A DNA stretch of 10,196 bases, from positions 1 through 10,196 of the forward strand of contig JACZTW010000123.1 of assembly GCA_022573485.1 (NCBI GenBank), written 5' to 3'. Of the stretch, positions 1 to 5,947 are shown in pieces. The translations under genes were made by a program, and so were the position numbers. Under the pieces are notes generated by a model. The model had not been told where the DNA came from. It was given only the letters and a program-made list of their open reading frames with translations, and made no database searches. Each line of letters opens with the position of its first letter. Position 1 is the stretch's first letter. This DNA is from Planctomycetota bacterium (GTDB lineage: Bacteria > Planctomycetota > Phycisphaerae > UBA1845 > CAIVHJ01).

Positions 1-325
1 AATAGGAGAAAAGTGAGCCGAATAGTATCGTTGGAATCCAAAGAGGCATGTGCATGGACCAGAACGTCAAAGGCCCGAATGTTATCCACGGCACTGGACC
101 ATCCGACTTGAAACTGAAACCTTCGATTGACCACCTTCCAGCTGTTGAGTCCGAATCAAAAAAGTCCGCTTGCATGTAATAGAAGTTAGCTCCCGCAAGG
201 TCTAGCCGAGTCCATACTCCATCGAGGGTCCGTTCATAAGAAATGGAGAAACAGCTCACCCCCCACAGCGCCACGCTGAGCAGCAAGCCGATGAGGGAGA
301 GGATCGTCAGGGTTTTGCGAATCAT
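1..325 (-). CDS. Small membrane protein, 3' end outside window
   Basis: I do not recognise a function. The frame is open from the ATG at 325-323 to the window edge, giving 108 residues without a stop. Residues 7-25 (TILSLIGLLLSVALWGVS) form a hydrophobic N-terminal anchor after a short basic start (MIRK). A polar middle rich in aromatic residues follows, and a second hydrophobic segment begins near residue 97 (PLWIPTILFGSLFSY). The ATG overlaps the stop of the upstream lipoprotein gene by one base (TGATG), which points to translational coupling and one transcript. From memory, planctomycetes carry many proteins with this layout (N-terminal anchor, mid domain, a PLWxP second membrane segment, then a cytoplasmic zinc ribbon of CxxCGYxLxG type). 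The ribbon would lie beyond the edge, so that assignment is inference. The gene is real with good confidence because of the overlap and the leader it shares with its neighbour. Confidence 0.72.
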   Translation of the reverse strand, partial: MIRKTLTILSLIGLLLSVALWGVSCFSISYERTLDGVWTRLDLAGANFYYMQADFFDSDSTAGRWSIEGFSFKSDGPVPWITFGPLTFWSMHMPLWIPTILFGSLFSY

Positions 326-1146
326 CAGTGATCCTTGTTCAACGATTTCCTATCAAACGGTGGCCTGCCCCTTAACCATGAAGGACCAGACTTAGCCCAG
401 CGCCAATATGTCGATACTAGCTCGTTTCTCTCGTTCTCGTTGAGGTCGTGGTGTGACGCCACCAAGGCGGCGAAGATGATACTGTCACGCTTGGCCTTCA
501 TCTTCGACAACAATTCGAAACTCTTCAGGCCAACGAACAACTTGAGTCCAGCTTGCTTCGTCCCCTCACCCTGCACTGCATTGAACATTCTCTCCTCTGC
601 CTGGTCAGTAAGCTCCTGGAGAGCCTGCCTCATCAACGTCTTGGTCTGAATCGCGGCAGCCCATGGAATGCTCTCAGCTAGTTGGCTGTCCAAACCAAGG
701 GAGCTGGTCAAGTCCTGCTTTGCCAGGAGAAAAGAGTGTGTGTGCAATACGTTGCGGAATTGCCACATCCCTTCCCATCGCCTCTGTAAATCCTGCTCAG
801 CCCTTCTCTCAAGAGAGGGCATGTTGTACCGAAATGTCAGTCTGTACATATCATAGAGATCAGCGACAAGCGGGTCGTCGTCCACATCGGTGACGATGAT
901 CAACATCCTGGGGGCTTGCCGTCCCGTTGCTTCCTCAAATTGCTTGGCGATCTTTCGAACCAGCCCTTGAGTCGCCTTCGCGGACCTGGTGTCGCTCGCA
1001 TAGACGTAGGAATGGTTGCTCTCAAAGAGTCGGCGATCTAACCATTGCGAAGGCAGCTTCTTAGGTCCACCACAACCTGCGGCCACCGCAAGGAGCGTCA
1101 TCACCAGCCCAATTAGGGACAGGATTGTGCGGGTCTTGCGGAGCAT
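325..1146 (-). CDS. Predicted lipoprotein of unknown function
   Basis: The product is 273 residues and I do not recognise its family. The frame is open back to 1341, but I chose the ATG at 1146 because it places a lipoprotein signal at the very N-terminus: MLRKT, a hydrophobic stretch over residues 8-23, then the lipobox AVAAGC with Cys25 as the predicted lipidated residue. The longer version would translate repeat-like DNA (1209-1282) and bury the signal. No strong Shine-Dalgarno precedes 1146. The mature part is soluble and charged, with a hydrophobic strand followed by acidic residues (MLIIVTDVDDDPLVADL, about residues 81-97) and helical, Lys/Arg-rich segments after it. It should be exported and anchored in a membrane. 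Its stop overlaps the start of the next gene by one base. Residues 3-14 (RKTRTILSLIGL) nearly repeat in that next protein. Confidence 0.75.
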   Translation of the reverse strand: MLRKTRTILSLIGLVMTLLAVAAGCGGPKKLPSQWLDRRLFESNHSYVYASDTRSAKATQGLVRKIAKQFEEATGRQAPRMLIIVTDVDDDPLVADLYDMYRLTFRYNMPSLERRAEQDLQRRWEGMWQFRNVLHTHSFLLAKQDLTSSLGLDSQLAESIPWAAAIQTKTLMRQALQELTDQAEERMFNAVQGEGTKQAGLKLFVGLKSFELLSKMKAKRDSIIFAALVASHHDLNENERNELVSTYWRWAKSGPSWLRGRPPFDRKSLNKDH

Positions 1147-1208
1147 GACTCGTATGATTGTAACCCAATTGGACGATTTGTGTGGCTTGGGGCGGCAGCT
1201 TGACCCGT

Positions 1209-1224
1209 TCCCGGCGCGCCGGGA
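1209..1224. repeat. Perfect 16-bp palindrome
   Basis: TCCCGGCGCGCCGGGA equals its own reverse complement and contains GGCGCGCC at 1213-1220. It lies in the divergent spacer, 63 bases upstream of the lipoprotein gene start and 182 bases upstream of argS. A second short palindrome, CGCCGGCG, sits at 1245-1252. It could be an operator-like site or part of a dispersed repeat that continues to 1282. Sequence alone cannot separate these. Confidence 0.5.
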
Positions 1225-1257
1225 CTCCGGGCTGATAGGAGCGTCGCCGGCGCAAAT

Positions 1258-1282
1258 CAGAGCCCCGAGCGCCAGCGAGGGG
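1258..1282. repeat. Probable dispersed intergenic repeat (CCCCGAGCGCCAGCGAGGGG type)
   Basis: The core GCCCCGAGCGCCAGCGAGGG can fold on itself: CCCC pairs with GGGG and CGC with GCG around a CA loop, with an unequal internal loop. I recall this core as a frequent intergenic motif in planctomycete genomes, where reverse-strand reading gives peptides such as SLALGAL. Only one copy is in this window, so the repeat status rests on memory. Together with the palindrome just upstream it fills most of the argS/lipoprotein spacer. Confidence 0.45.
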
Positions 1283-1366
1283 TCATGCCCCCCGCCCAAG
1301 ACCCCCATCCGCAAGACGGATTCGCAATTCAGCGAATACAAGACACTCCAAACGACTTGAGTTAGA

Positions 1367-1390
1367 CTTTGTGTCTTCGTGCCTTAGTGG
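1367..1390 (+). repeat. Three tandem octamers CTTNGTGN
   Basis: CTTTGTGT, CTTCGTGC and CTTAGTGG follow each other without a gap and end 15 bases before the argS ATG. The fixed positions are C1, T2, T3, G5, T6 and G7. From memory, strings of this type (read as LCVFVPLW-like peptides) recur between genes in many environmental bacterial genomes. Its position suggests it is transcribed as the argS leader. Its function is unknown. Confidence 0.5.
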
Positions 1391-1405
1391 CCGGATTGCA
1401 TTGTG

Positions 1406-3190
1406 ATGAAGAGCATTCGCAGAATCATAGTTGAACGAGTTTCCGAAGCGCTGGTCGCTGTGCTGGGCGCCGAAGGCGCCGAGGCGGACCCGCTGGTGGC
1501 GCCGTCGCAGGACTCGAAGCGCGGCGACTATCAATCGAACTGCGCCATGGGACTGGCCAAGAAGCTGGGCCGCAAACCACGCGAGCTGGCAGAGCAGATT
1601 GTCGCCGGCCTCAAGATCGACGACCTTTGCGAGCCGCCCACAATCGCCGGGCCGGGATTCATTAACTTCCGCCTGAAGAACGAGTTCCTCGCCGCAGCGC
1701 TCGGAGAGATTCCACCCACCCAACAAGAGGAAGATCGTTTGGGGATTCCGAGGGTGTCGAATCCTCAAGTCGTCGTCGTTGATATGTCCAGCCCAAACCT
1801 GGCCAAGGAAATGCACGTCGGGCACCTTCGGCCGACGATCATCGGCGACGCCGTCGCCTGTATCCTCGAATTCCAAGGGCACGATGTCCATCGCATCAAC
1901 CACATCGGCGACTGGGGCACACAGTTCGGGATGTTGATCGAGTTTCTGCGCGAGACCGAGCCGCGCGTGCTCGATGACCCCGACAACTTGCAGTTGGGAG
2001 ACCTTGAGGAGTTCTACGTCAAAGCGAAAGCGCGTTTCGATAGCGATGAGGCATTCGCAAGCCAAGCGCGACAGGCGGTTGTGGACTTGCAATCGGGTGA
2101 CGAAAAGACACGGACCATTTGGAGAGCATTCTGCGACGAGTCGCTGCGGCACTGCCACGCGATCTACGACGCTCTGGGCATCGAGAAGCTCGAAGATCGC
2201 GGCGAGAGTTTCTATAACGACACGCTCGCCGGTGTGGTGCAGGAGTTGCTGGACAGCGGTGTGGCGGTCGAGAGCGATGGGGCCATCTGCGTTTTTCCCA
2301 AGGGGTTCACGCGGCGCGACGATGAGCCGCTGCCGCTCATCATCCGGAAATCGGACGGCGGGTTCGGGTATGCCACGACCGATTTGGCAGCGCTGAAGTA
2401 TCGCATTGAGCAAATGCGTGCCCGGCGAATCATTTATGTGGTCGGGAATCAGCAAAAGCAGCACTTTGCCATGCTGTTCACGGCGCTGGCCATGACCGGA
2501 TGGGCGGACGAGAACGTCGAGACCGTTCATTTACCGACCGGAATGCTGCTGAACAAGGCGGGATCGCCGTTCAAGACTCGCGAAGGCGGCACAGTCAAGC
2601 TCAAGACGCTGCTCGATGAAGCCGTCGAGCGCTCGCGAGCGTTTCTGCAGGCCGGCGAAGATGACCCCGAGAAGCGTCGCGGGTACACGGCGGAGCAGAT
2701 TGACAAAATGGCCGGCGTGATCGGCATTGCCTCGGTCAAGTATTTCGAGCTGTCGCACAATCTGGCCACCGATTACAAGTTCAGTTGGGACCACATGCTG
2801 GCATTGGACGGCAACACCGCGCCGTACATGCTGTACGCCTACGCGCGAATCCAGAGCATCGGACGTAAAGCGGACGTTCAGTCCTCCTTGGATGGATCGC
2901 CGGTGATCATCGAGCATCCCAGCGAGGCGGGGTTGGCCAGACAGTTGCTCAAGTTTCCCGAGGTCATCGAGCAACTCGGGCGAGACCTCAAACCCAATGT
3001 GCTCACTGAATACTTGTATGATCTCAGCAAGTCGTTCAGCACTTTCTACGACCGCAAGGCCGGCGTGCGGGTCATCGGCGCTGAATCGGAAGAACTGCGT
3101 CGATCACGTTTGCGTCTGTGCGAACTGACCGGGCGAACATTGAAGGTCGGCCTCAGTTTGCTTGGGATTCAGACGTTGGAGCGAATGTAG
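1406..3190 (+). CDS. argS: Arginyl-tRNA synthetase
   Basis: This cytoplasmic class I enzyme charges tRNA-Arg with arginine using ATP. The product is 594 residues, close to E. coli ArgS (577). In order it shows: an N-terminal additional domain (about residues 1-95, with the GDYQSNCAMGLAKKLGR signature that resembles E. coli ADYQxNxAM); a Rossmann catalytic domain with the HIGH motif as HVGH at residues 137-140 in a typical SSPNLAKEMHVGHLRPT context; YATTDLAALKYR near 322; and SPFKTREGGTVKL near 387, which ArgRS enzymes carry in place of KMSK. A DALR-type anticodon-binding domain runs from about 465 (NTAPYMLYAYARIQSI) to the C-terminus, which ends LGIQTLERM as in other ArgRS. A GTG at 1403 sits directly before the ATG, so the true start may be one codon earlier. 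No strong Shine-Dalgarno is visible. The gene is complete and intact, and converges on the QueC-like gene. Confidence 0.97.
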   Translation: MKSIRRIIVERVSEALVAVLGAEGAEADPLVAPSQDSKRGDYQSNCAMGLAKKLGRKPRELAEQIVAGLKIDDLCEPPTIAGPGFINFRLKNEFLAAALGEIPPTQQEEDRLGIPRVSNPQVVVVDMSSPNLAKEMHVGHLRPTIIGDAVACILEFQGHDVHRINHIGDWGTQFGMLIEFLRETEPRVLDDPDNLQLGDLEEFYVKAKARFDSDEAFASQARQAVVDLQSGDEKTRTIWRAFCDESLRHCHAIYDALGIEKLEDRGESFYNDTLAGVVQELLDSGVAVESDGAICVFPKGFTRRDDEPLPLIIRKSDGGFGYATTDLAALKYRIEQMRARRIIYVVGNQQKQHFAMLFTALAMTGWADENVETVHLPTGMLLNKAGSPFKTREGGTVKLKTLLDEAVERSRAFLQAGEDDPEKRRGYTAEQIDKMAGVIGIASVKYFELSHNLATDYKFSWDHMLALDGNTAPYMLYAYARIQSIGRKADVQSSLDGSPVIIEHPSEAGLARQLLKFPEVIEQLGRDLKPNVLTEYLYDLSKSFSTFYDRKAGVRVIGAESEELRRSRLRLCELTGRTLKVGLSLLGIQTLERM

Positions 3191-3195
3191 CGCGA

Positions 3196-3233
3196 TCTGC
3201 TAAACGACGAAGTCACTTCGTGGATGCCAGCCG
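3196..3233 (+). repeat. 38-bp repeat, copy 1, with hairpin, between convergent genes
   Basis: It begins 6 bases after the argS stop and carries the block AAACGACGAAGTCA followed by TTCG and a conserved CCAGCCG end. It matches 8109-8146 at 31 of 38 positions without gaps. Within it, ACGAAG, loop TCA, CTTCGT (3207-3221) is a perfect 6-bp hairpin. There is no T-run after it, so a classical intrinsic terminator is not shown, but the place between convergent argS and the QueC-like gene suits a transcript end. Confidence 0.7.
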
Positions 3234-3259
3234 AGTGCGGGGCACATTGAGGGATTCGG

Positions 3260-3952
3260 TTAAGCGGGAGTCGGTAGGATCAATGGGTCGGGGATGGCGG
3301 CTTGGAGGAATCCGCTGGCGCGGCTGGCGCAGCCGAAACATTTGCCGCACGGGGCTTCGCCGCCTTCATAGCACGACCAAGTCGATTCGAACGGCACCTT
3401 CAGGCGTTGGCCCAGCTTCACGATCTCGGTGCGGCTGAAGTCCATCAGCGGCGTCTCGATTTTGATCTGCGTGCGTTCGGGCATGGCGGATTCGATCATG
3501 TATTGGTAGTTCAAGATGAATTCGCGGCGGTTGTCAGGATACATCACGCCCACGCCCGGCCCCGGCTCGTTGAGCGCTTCAGACAGGCCGGTGACGATGT
3601 GCCGGGCGCCGATGCGAAAGGCGAAGCTGGCAGCGACGTCCAGCAGCGTGGGCATCAAGCCGGCGACGAATGTGCCGGCAACGTCATCGTCGAGCGTCAG
3701 GGCATCTTCGATGTCCCGTTTGGGATCGACGAAGGCGTTACCACCCACTTGCTTAAAATGAGAGAGTTCCACGCGCCAATGATGCTGAACCTTGAAGTGG
3801 CGGCACAGTCGATCGAACGCCTCCGATTCACGCGCCAGCGGCCTGTGGTGCAGATTGGCGAACAGCAAGTGCAGGATGTGGGTCTCTGCCATCGAGGCGG
3901 CGGCCACCGCACTGTTCATGCCACCGCTCAACAAGACAATCGCTTTTTCCAT
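3260..3952 (-). CDS. queC: QueC/ExsB-family PP-loop enzyme, divergent (7-cyano-7-deazaguanine synthase-like)
   Basis: The product is 230 residues, the usual length for QueC, which uses ATP to turn 7-carboxy-7-deazaguanine into preQ0 on the queuosine pathway. Family marks are the N-terminal PP-loop (residues 9-14), the segment IGARHIVTG (114-122), EFILN, ETPLM (166-170), and a zinc site Cys194, Cys202, Cys205, Cys208 followed by RASGF, as in E. coli and B. subtilis QueC. Several signatures deviate: the PP-loop reads SGGMNS, with Asn13 in place of the near-invariant Asp; TFVPGRN has become TFVAGLM; GVCETDFSGYPDC has become GLSEALNEPGPGVGVMYPDN; and the DYGQ/HYNQ-type motif is NLHH. It may therefore be a QueC with drifted chemistry or a paralogue using another substrate. 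I chose the ATG at 3952 because it opens directly into the PP-loop strand (MEKAIVLLSGG); the frame is open to 4048. No other queuosine gene is nearby. Confidence 0.78.
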   Translation of the reverse strand: MEKAIVLLSGGMNSAVAAASMAETHILHLLFANLHHRPLARESEAFDRLCRHFKVQHHWRVELSHFKQVGGNAFVDPKRDIEDALTLDDDVAGTFVAGLMPTLLDVAASFAFRIGARHIVTGLSEALNEPGPGVGVMYPDNRREFILNYQYMIESAMPERTQIKIETPLMDFSRTEIVKLGQRLKVPFESTWSCYEGGEAPCGKCFGCASRASGFLQAAIPDPLILPTPA

Positions 3953-3995
3953 GGCATCCGCTCGGCGGAATGGTGTCGGCTGGTCGATAAGCGCG

Positions 3996-4001
3996 TATAA
4001 T
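3996..4001 (+). promoter_or_regulatory. TATAAT box, likely -10 for tRNA-Val
   Basis: A perfect TATAAT lies 61 bases upstream of tRNA-Val on the same strand. No good -35 is seen at 16-18 bases upstream (GTGTCG at the 17-base spacing). The box and the bases after it (TATAATGAAG, three bases, GCAGG) recur at 5505-5522. Confidence 0.45.
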
Positions 4002-4006
4002 GAAGC

Positions 4007-4054
4007 CGGCAGGAGGCAGTTGTTCGGCGTCTGCCCGCTGCGTGGCACCTGCCG
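4007..4054 (+). promoter_or_regulatory. Foldable leader ahead of tRNA-Val
   Basis: CGGCAGG (4007-4013) can pair with CCTGCCG (4048-4054), and inside it GGCAG (4015-4019) with CTGCC (4031-4035). The fold would lie in the 5' leader of the tRNA-Val precursor. It could be a processing structure or chance pairing in GC-rich DNA. Confidence 0.3.
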
Positions 4055-4062
4055 TGGTTATC

Positions 4063-4136
4063 GGGCGATTAGCTCAGTTGGCTAGAGCGCTTCCTTTACA
4101 CGGAAGATGTCGGCGGTTCGAGTCCGTCATCGCCCA
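4063..4136 (+). tRNA. tRNA-Val(UAC)
   Basis: The full cloverleaf can be drawn. The acceptor stem GGGCGAT pairs with ATCGCCC (4129-4135), and the discriminator is A4136. The D stem is GCTC/GAGC. The anticodon stem CTTCC/GGAAG encloses the loop TTTACAC, which gives anticodon TAC (valine, codons GUA and relatives). The T stem GGCGG/CCGTC has one G-U pair, and its loop is TTCGAGT. Length is 74 bases. The 3' CCA is not encoded (TCC follows), so it must be added by a CCA-adding enzyme. Confidence 0.95.
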
Positions 4137-4157
4137 TCCGGCGATGGTCCGATTATT

Positions 4158-4184
4158 ATAACCTATGCCGCAGCATAGAGTTAT
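4158..4184 (+). terminator. Strong hairpin downstream of tRNA-Val
   Basis: ATAACCTATGC, loop CGCA, then GCATAG, one bulged A (4179) and GTTAT form an 11-bp stem that starts 22 bases after the tRNA. There is no T-run behind it, so it may end or protect the tRNA transcript rather than act as a textbook intrinsic terminator. Confidence 0.45.
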
Positions 4185-4244
4185 CGGCGCACCCGCCAAC
4201 GCAACATTGCTCGTTTGCCTGGAATGTGTCGATCGGTTATCGGT

Positions 4245-4272
4245 TTGACCCTGCTGTGATAGAATCTACACT
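4245..4272 (+). promoter_or_regulatory. Candidate sigma70 promoter for the aminotransferase gene
   Basis: TTGACC (4245-4250), 16 bases, TACACT (4267-4272): five of six and four of six matches to consensus. The start of transcription would be near 4279, leaving a leader of about 90 bases. The spacer from 4137 to 4369 holds otherwise only the hairpin at 4158-4184. Confidence 0.4.
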
Positions 4273-4369
4273 TCTTAATGGCGGGTGACTCAGACCTTGT
4301 GCCCAGCAGCGTCCACCTAATGTGAGGTCGGGCGGCGGCTGGTTGTTATTTTGGCCGGGGACCGTGACG

Positions 4370-5497
4370 ATGGACCTGCAGGCGATTCGGGAAGAATTCG
4401 CGATCACAGGCAACTACAGCTTCATGAACCACGCCTCGGTTGCGCCCCTGCCGCGCCGCTCGGTAGAAGCCATCCAATGTTACCTCAAGCAGCAGCACGA
4501 GAAGTCTTATGTCGAAGCCGGCTACCGCAAAAAACTCGAGCAGGTCCGCACCTTAACAGCCCGGCTGATCAACGCAGCACCGGACGAGATCGCTCTGGTC
4601 AAAAACACGACCGAAGGTATTTCGTTTGTGGCCAACGGGTTGAAGTGGAACCCGGGCGACAACATCGTGACGACGTCGGTTGAGTTTCCATCAAACATGT
4701 ACCCGTGGATGAACGTTCAGTCACGCGGCGCGCAGATCCGCACGGTGCTCGAAGAGAGCGGCCGAATTCCGCTGGAGAATCTCATCGAGGCGATCGACAG
4801 TCACACGCGCGTGGTGGCCATCTCGGCCGTCCAGTATGCGAGCGGCTTCCGCAGCGATCTCAAAGAACTGGGCCACTGGTGCCAGAAGCGCGGCGTGCTG
4901 TTTTGCGTGGATGCGATCCAGGCGCTGGGCGTGCTGCCGATCGACGTGCAGGACATGAAGATCGATTTTCTGGCCTGCGGCGGGCACAAGTGGCTTTGCG
5001 GCCCGGAGGGCACGGGCATTTTCTACTGCAACCGCGAGCTCACCGGCCACTTGCGGCCGTCGACGGTCGGCTGGCGGAGCATGAAGCGCGGCGAGGATTT
5101 CGGCAAATACGATATGACCTTCCACGACGACGCCCGGCGATTCGAGGCCAGTTCTTACAACATGCCCGGCATCTACGGTCTGGCTGCTTCGCTCGAGTTG
5201 CTTCAGGAAGTCGGCATCGAGAACATCAGCACACATGTCCTGGGCCTGACGGATCGACTGATCGAAGGCGTCCGCGAAAAGGGCTACCGCGTGATCAGCC
5301 CGCGCGAACCCGGCGCCGCCAGCGGCATCGTAGCGTTTACGTCCCCGACGCATAATCATCATGTAATTCAGCAGCACCTGGAGAAGGAGCATCGCATCAT
5401 CATTGTCGCTCGCGAAGGGCGTCTGCGCGTGAGCCCACACTTGCACAACAGCCCCGACGAAATCGACCGCCTGATCGACGTCTTGCCCAAGCATTGA
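4370..5497 (+). CDS. Class-V aminotransferase family PLP enzyme, substrate unknown
   Basis: The product is 375 residues with the fold-type I pattern of the NifS/SufS/isopenicillin-epimerase group. It has an N-terminal YSFMNHASVAPLP (16-28), a phosphate-binding KNTTEGISFVANGL (78-91), SVEFPSNMYPW (103-113), Asp181 in the VDAIQALGVLPID strand, and the Schiff-base lysine Lys207 in GGHKWLCGPEGTG. Near the C-terminus, where SufS-type cysteine desulfurases carry the catalytic cysteine (R-x-G-x-x-C), this protein reads AREGRLRVSPHLHN (347-360) with no cysteine. It is therefore unlikely to be a cysteine desulfurase, and more likely a lyase, epimerase or aminotransferase of that superfamily. I chose the ATG at 4370 rather than the upstream GTG at 4322 because the conserved domain starts there and GGGG (4357-4360) gives an acceptable ribosome site. 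No pathway partner adjoins it. Confidence 0.88.
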   Translation: MDLQAIREEFAITGNYSFMNHASVAPLPRRSVEAIQCYLKQQHEKSYVEAGYRKKLEQVRTLTARLINAAPDEIALVKNTTEGISFVANGLKWNPGDNIVTTSVEFPSNMYPWMNVQSRGAQIRTVLEESGRIPLENLIEAIDSHTRVVAISAVQYASGFRSDLKELGHWCQKRGVLFCVDAIQALGVLPIDVQDMKIDFLACGGHKWLCGPEGTGIFYCNRELTGHLRPSTVGWRSMKRGEDFGKYDMTFHDDARRFEASSYNMPGIYGLAASLELLQEVGIENISTHVLGLTDRLIEGVREKGYRVISPREPGAASGIVAFTSPTHNHHVIQQHLEKEHRIIIVAREGRLRVSPHLHNSPDEIDRLIDVLPKH

Positions 5498-5510
5498 TTT
5501 GTTCTATAAT
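5483..5510 (+). promoter_or_regulatory. Promoter inside the end of the aminotransferase gene
   Basis: TTGCCC (5483-5488), 16 bases, TATAAT (5505-5510). Transcription would start near 5517, about 14 bases before the ATG of the small orphan gene, so that gene probably has its own transcript. The -35 and part of the spacer overlap the last codons of the aminotransferase. Confidence 0.55.
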
Positions 5511-5530
5511 GAAGTGAGCAGGATAGAATC

Positions 5531-5782
5531 ATGCGCCCACAAGACATTCTCAAGTATTTGCAGAGAACACCCTTTCAACCGTTTCGGCTGTGCCTCTCGG
5601 ACGGACGGTCATTCGAGATTCGTCATCCGGAGATGGCGATGGTGGGGCGCTCCGCCGTAATCATCGGCGTACCGGATCCAGAGGAAGAAGAGCCTATTTA
5701 TGAGCGCAGTTTCGACTGCTCGATTATGCACATCACGAGCCTTGAACCGATTGATGGCCTGGACTCCGGGAAGAAACGCTGA
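5531..5782 (+). CDS. Conserved-looking small protein of unknown function
   Basis: The product is 83 residues, without signal peptide or membrane segment. It opens with MRPQDILKYLQRTPFQPFRL, then a strand-turn-strand LSDGRSFEIRHPEM (about residues 22-35), VGRSAVIIGVPD (38-49), an acidic run EEEEP, and a last strand that ends before a basic tail (GKKR). I recall planctomycete genomes holding many unannotated proteins of about 80 residues with the same sequence style (xPFRPFRLxLxDGxxxEVxHPE followed by VGR and GxP). The mostly beta pattern would fit a small barrel, but that is inference and no function is known to me. AGGAT at 5520-5524 lies 6 bases before the ATG, and a promoter ends just upstream, both supporting expression. 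It sits 33 bases after the aminotransferase stop. Confidence 0.75.
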   Translation: MRPQDILKYLQRTPFQPFRLCLSDGRSFEIRHPEMAMVGRSAVIIGVPDPEEEEPIYERSFDCSIMHITSLEPIDGLDSGKKR

Positions 5783-5789
5783 CTGAGAG

Positions 5790-5904
5790 CGTGTGTGGGA
5801 AGCGTCTTTTCAGAGCCGCGCCCGTCAGGAAGCGATCGGTGTTCGCGAGCAAACCGCTCCCTCACGGTCGCGGCTCTGATGACACAACCGCCTTCTCGCA
5901 CACG
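5790..5904. repeat. 115-bp inverted-repeat element (paired dispersed repeat)
   Basis: Two arms face each other. The outer arms CGTGTGTGGGAAG (5790-5802) and CTTCTCGCACACG (5892-5904) match at 11 of 13 as inverse copies. The inner arms start at CAGAGCCGCG (5811-5820) and its inverse CGCGGCTCTG (5869-5878), and continue as C/A-CCGT-C/G-AGG-A/G-AGCG. The centre holds GTTCGCGAGCAAAC, itself nearly palindromic. The inner sequence (CAGAGCCGCGACCGTGAGGG form) is one I recall as widely dispersed in planctomycete genomes, read as LPHGRGSD or SLPDGRGSE in false ORFs. It fills the gap between the orphan gene and the tRNA-Thr promoter and would form a long hairpin in RNA or as a cruciform. Confidence 0.75.
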
Positions 5905-5947
5905 TTTCGAGGGTTGAGCGATTGGCCGCGGCGGCACATTAAGAACT

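Noticed and set aside
1147..1341. 65-codon N-terminal extension of the lipoprotein gene
   Set aside because: It would translate the palindrome and repeat core and place the lipoprotein signal inside the protein; the ATG at 1146 is the sensible start.
1283..2530. Long minus-strand open frame of 415 codons opposite argS
   Set aside because: It is antisense to argS, which has clear ArgRS motifs throughout; the frame stays open because of GC-biased codon use and shows no domain or signal.
3302..4000. Plus-strand open frame of 232 codons opposite the QueC-like gene
   Set aside because: Low-complexity, His/Gly/Arg-rich product, antisense to a gene with PP-loop and zinc motifs.
4011..4085. AGGAGG at 4011-4016 followed by a 21-codon frame from TTG 4020
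   Set aside because: The spacing to the TTG is only three bases, and the frame runs into the tRNA-Val gene; the AGGAGG is better read as part of the foldable leader.
3260..4136. Functional link between the QueC-like gene and the adjacent tRNA-Val
   Set aside because: Queuosine is placed in tRNAs with GUN anticodons (Tyr, His, Asn, Asp), not in tRNA-Val(UAC); the adjacency looks accidental.
4721..5494. Minus-strand open frame of 257 codons opposite the aminotransferase
   Set aside because: Antisense to an intact PLP enzyme; no recognisable motif.
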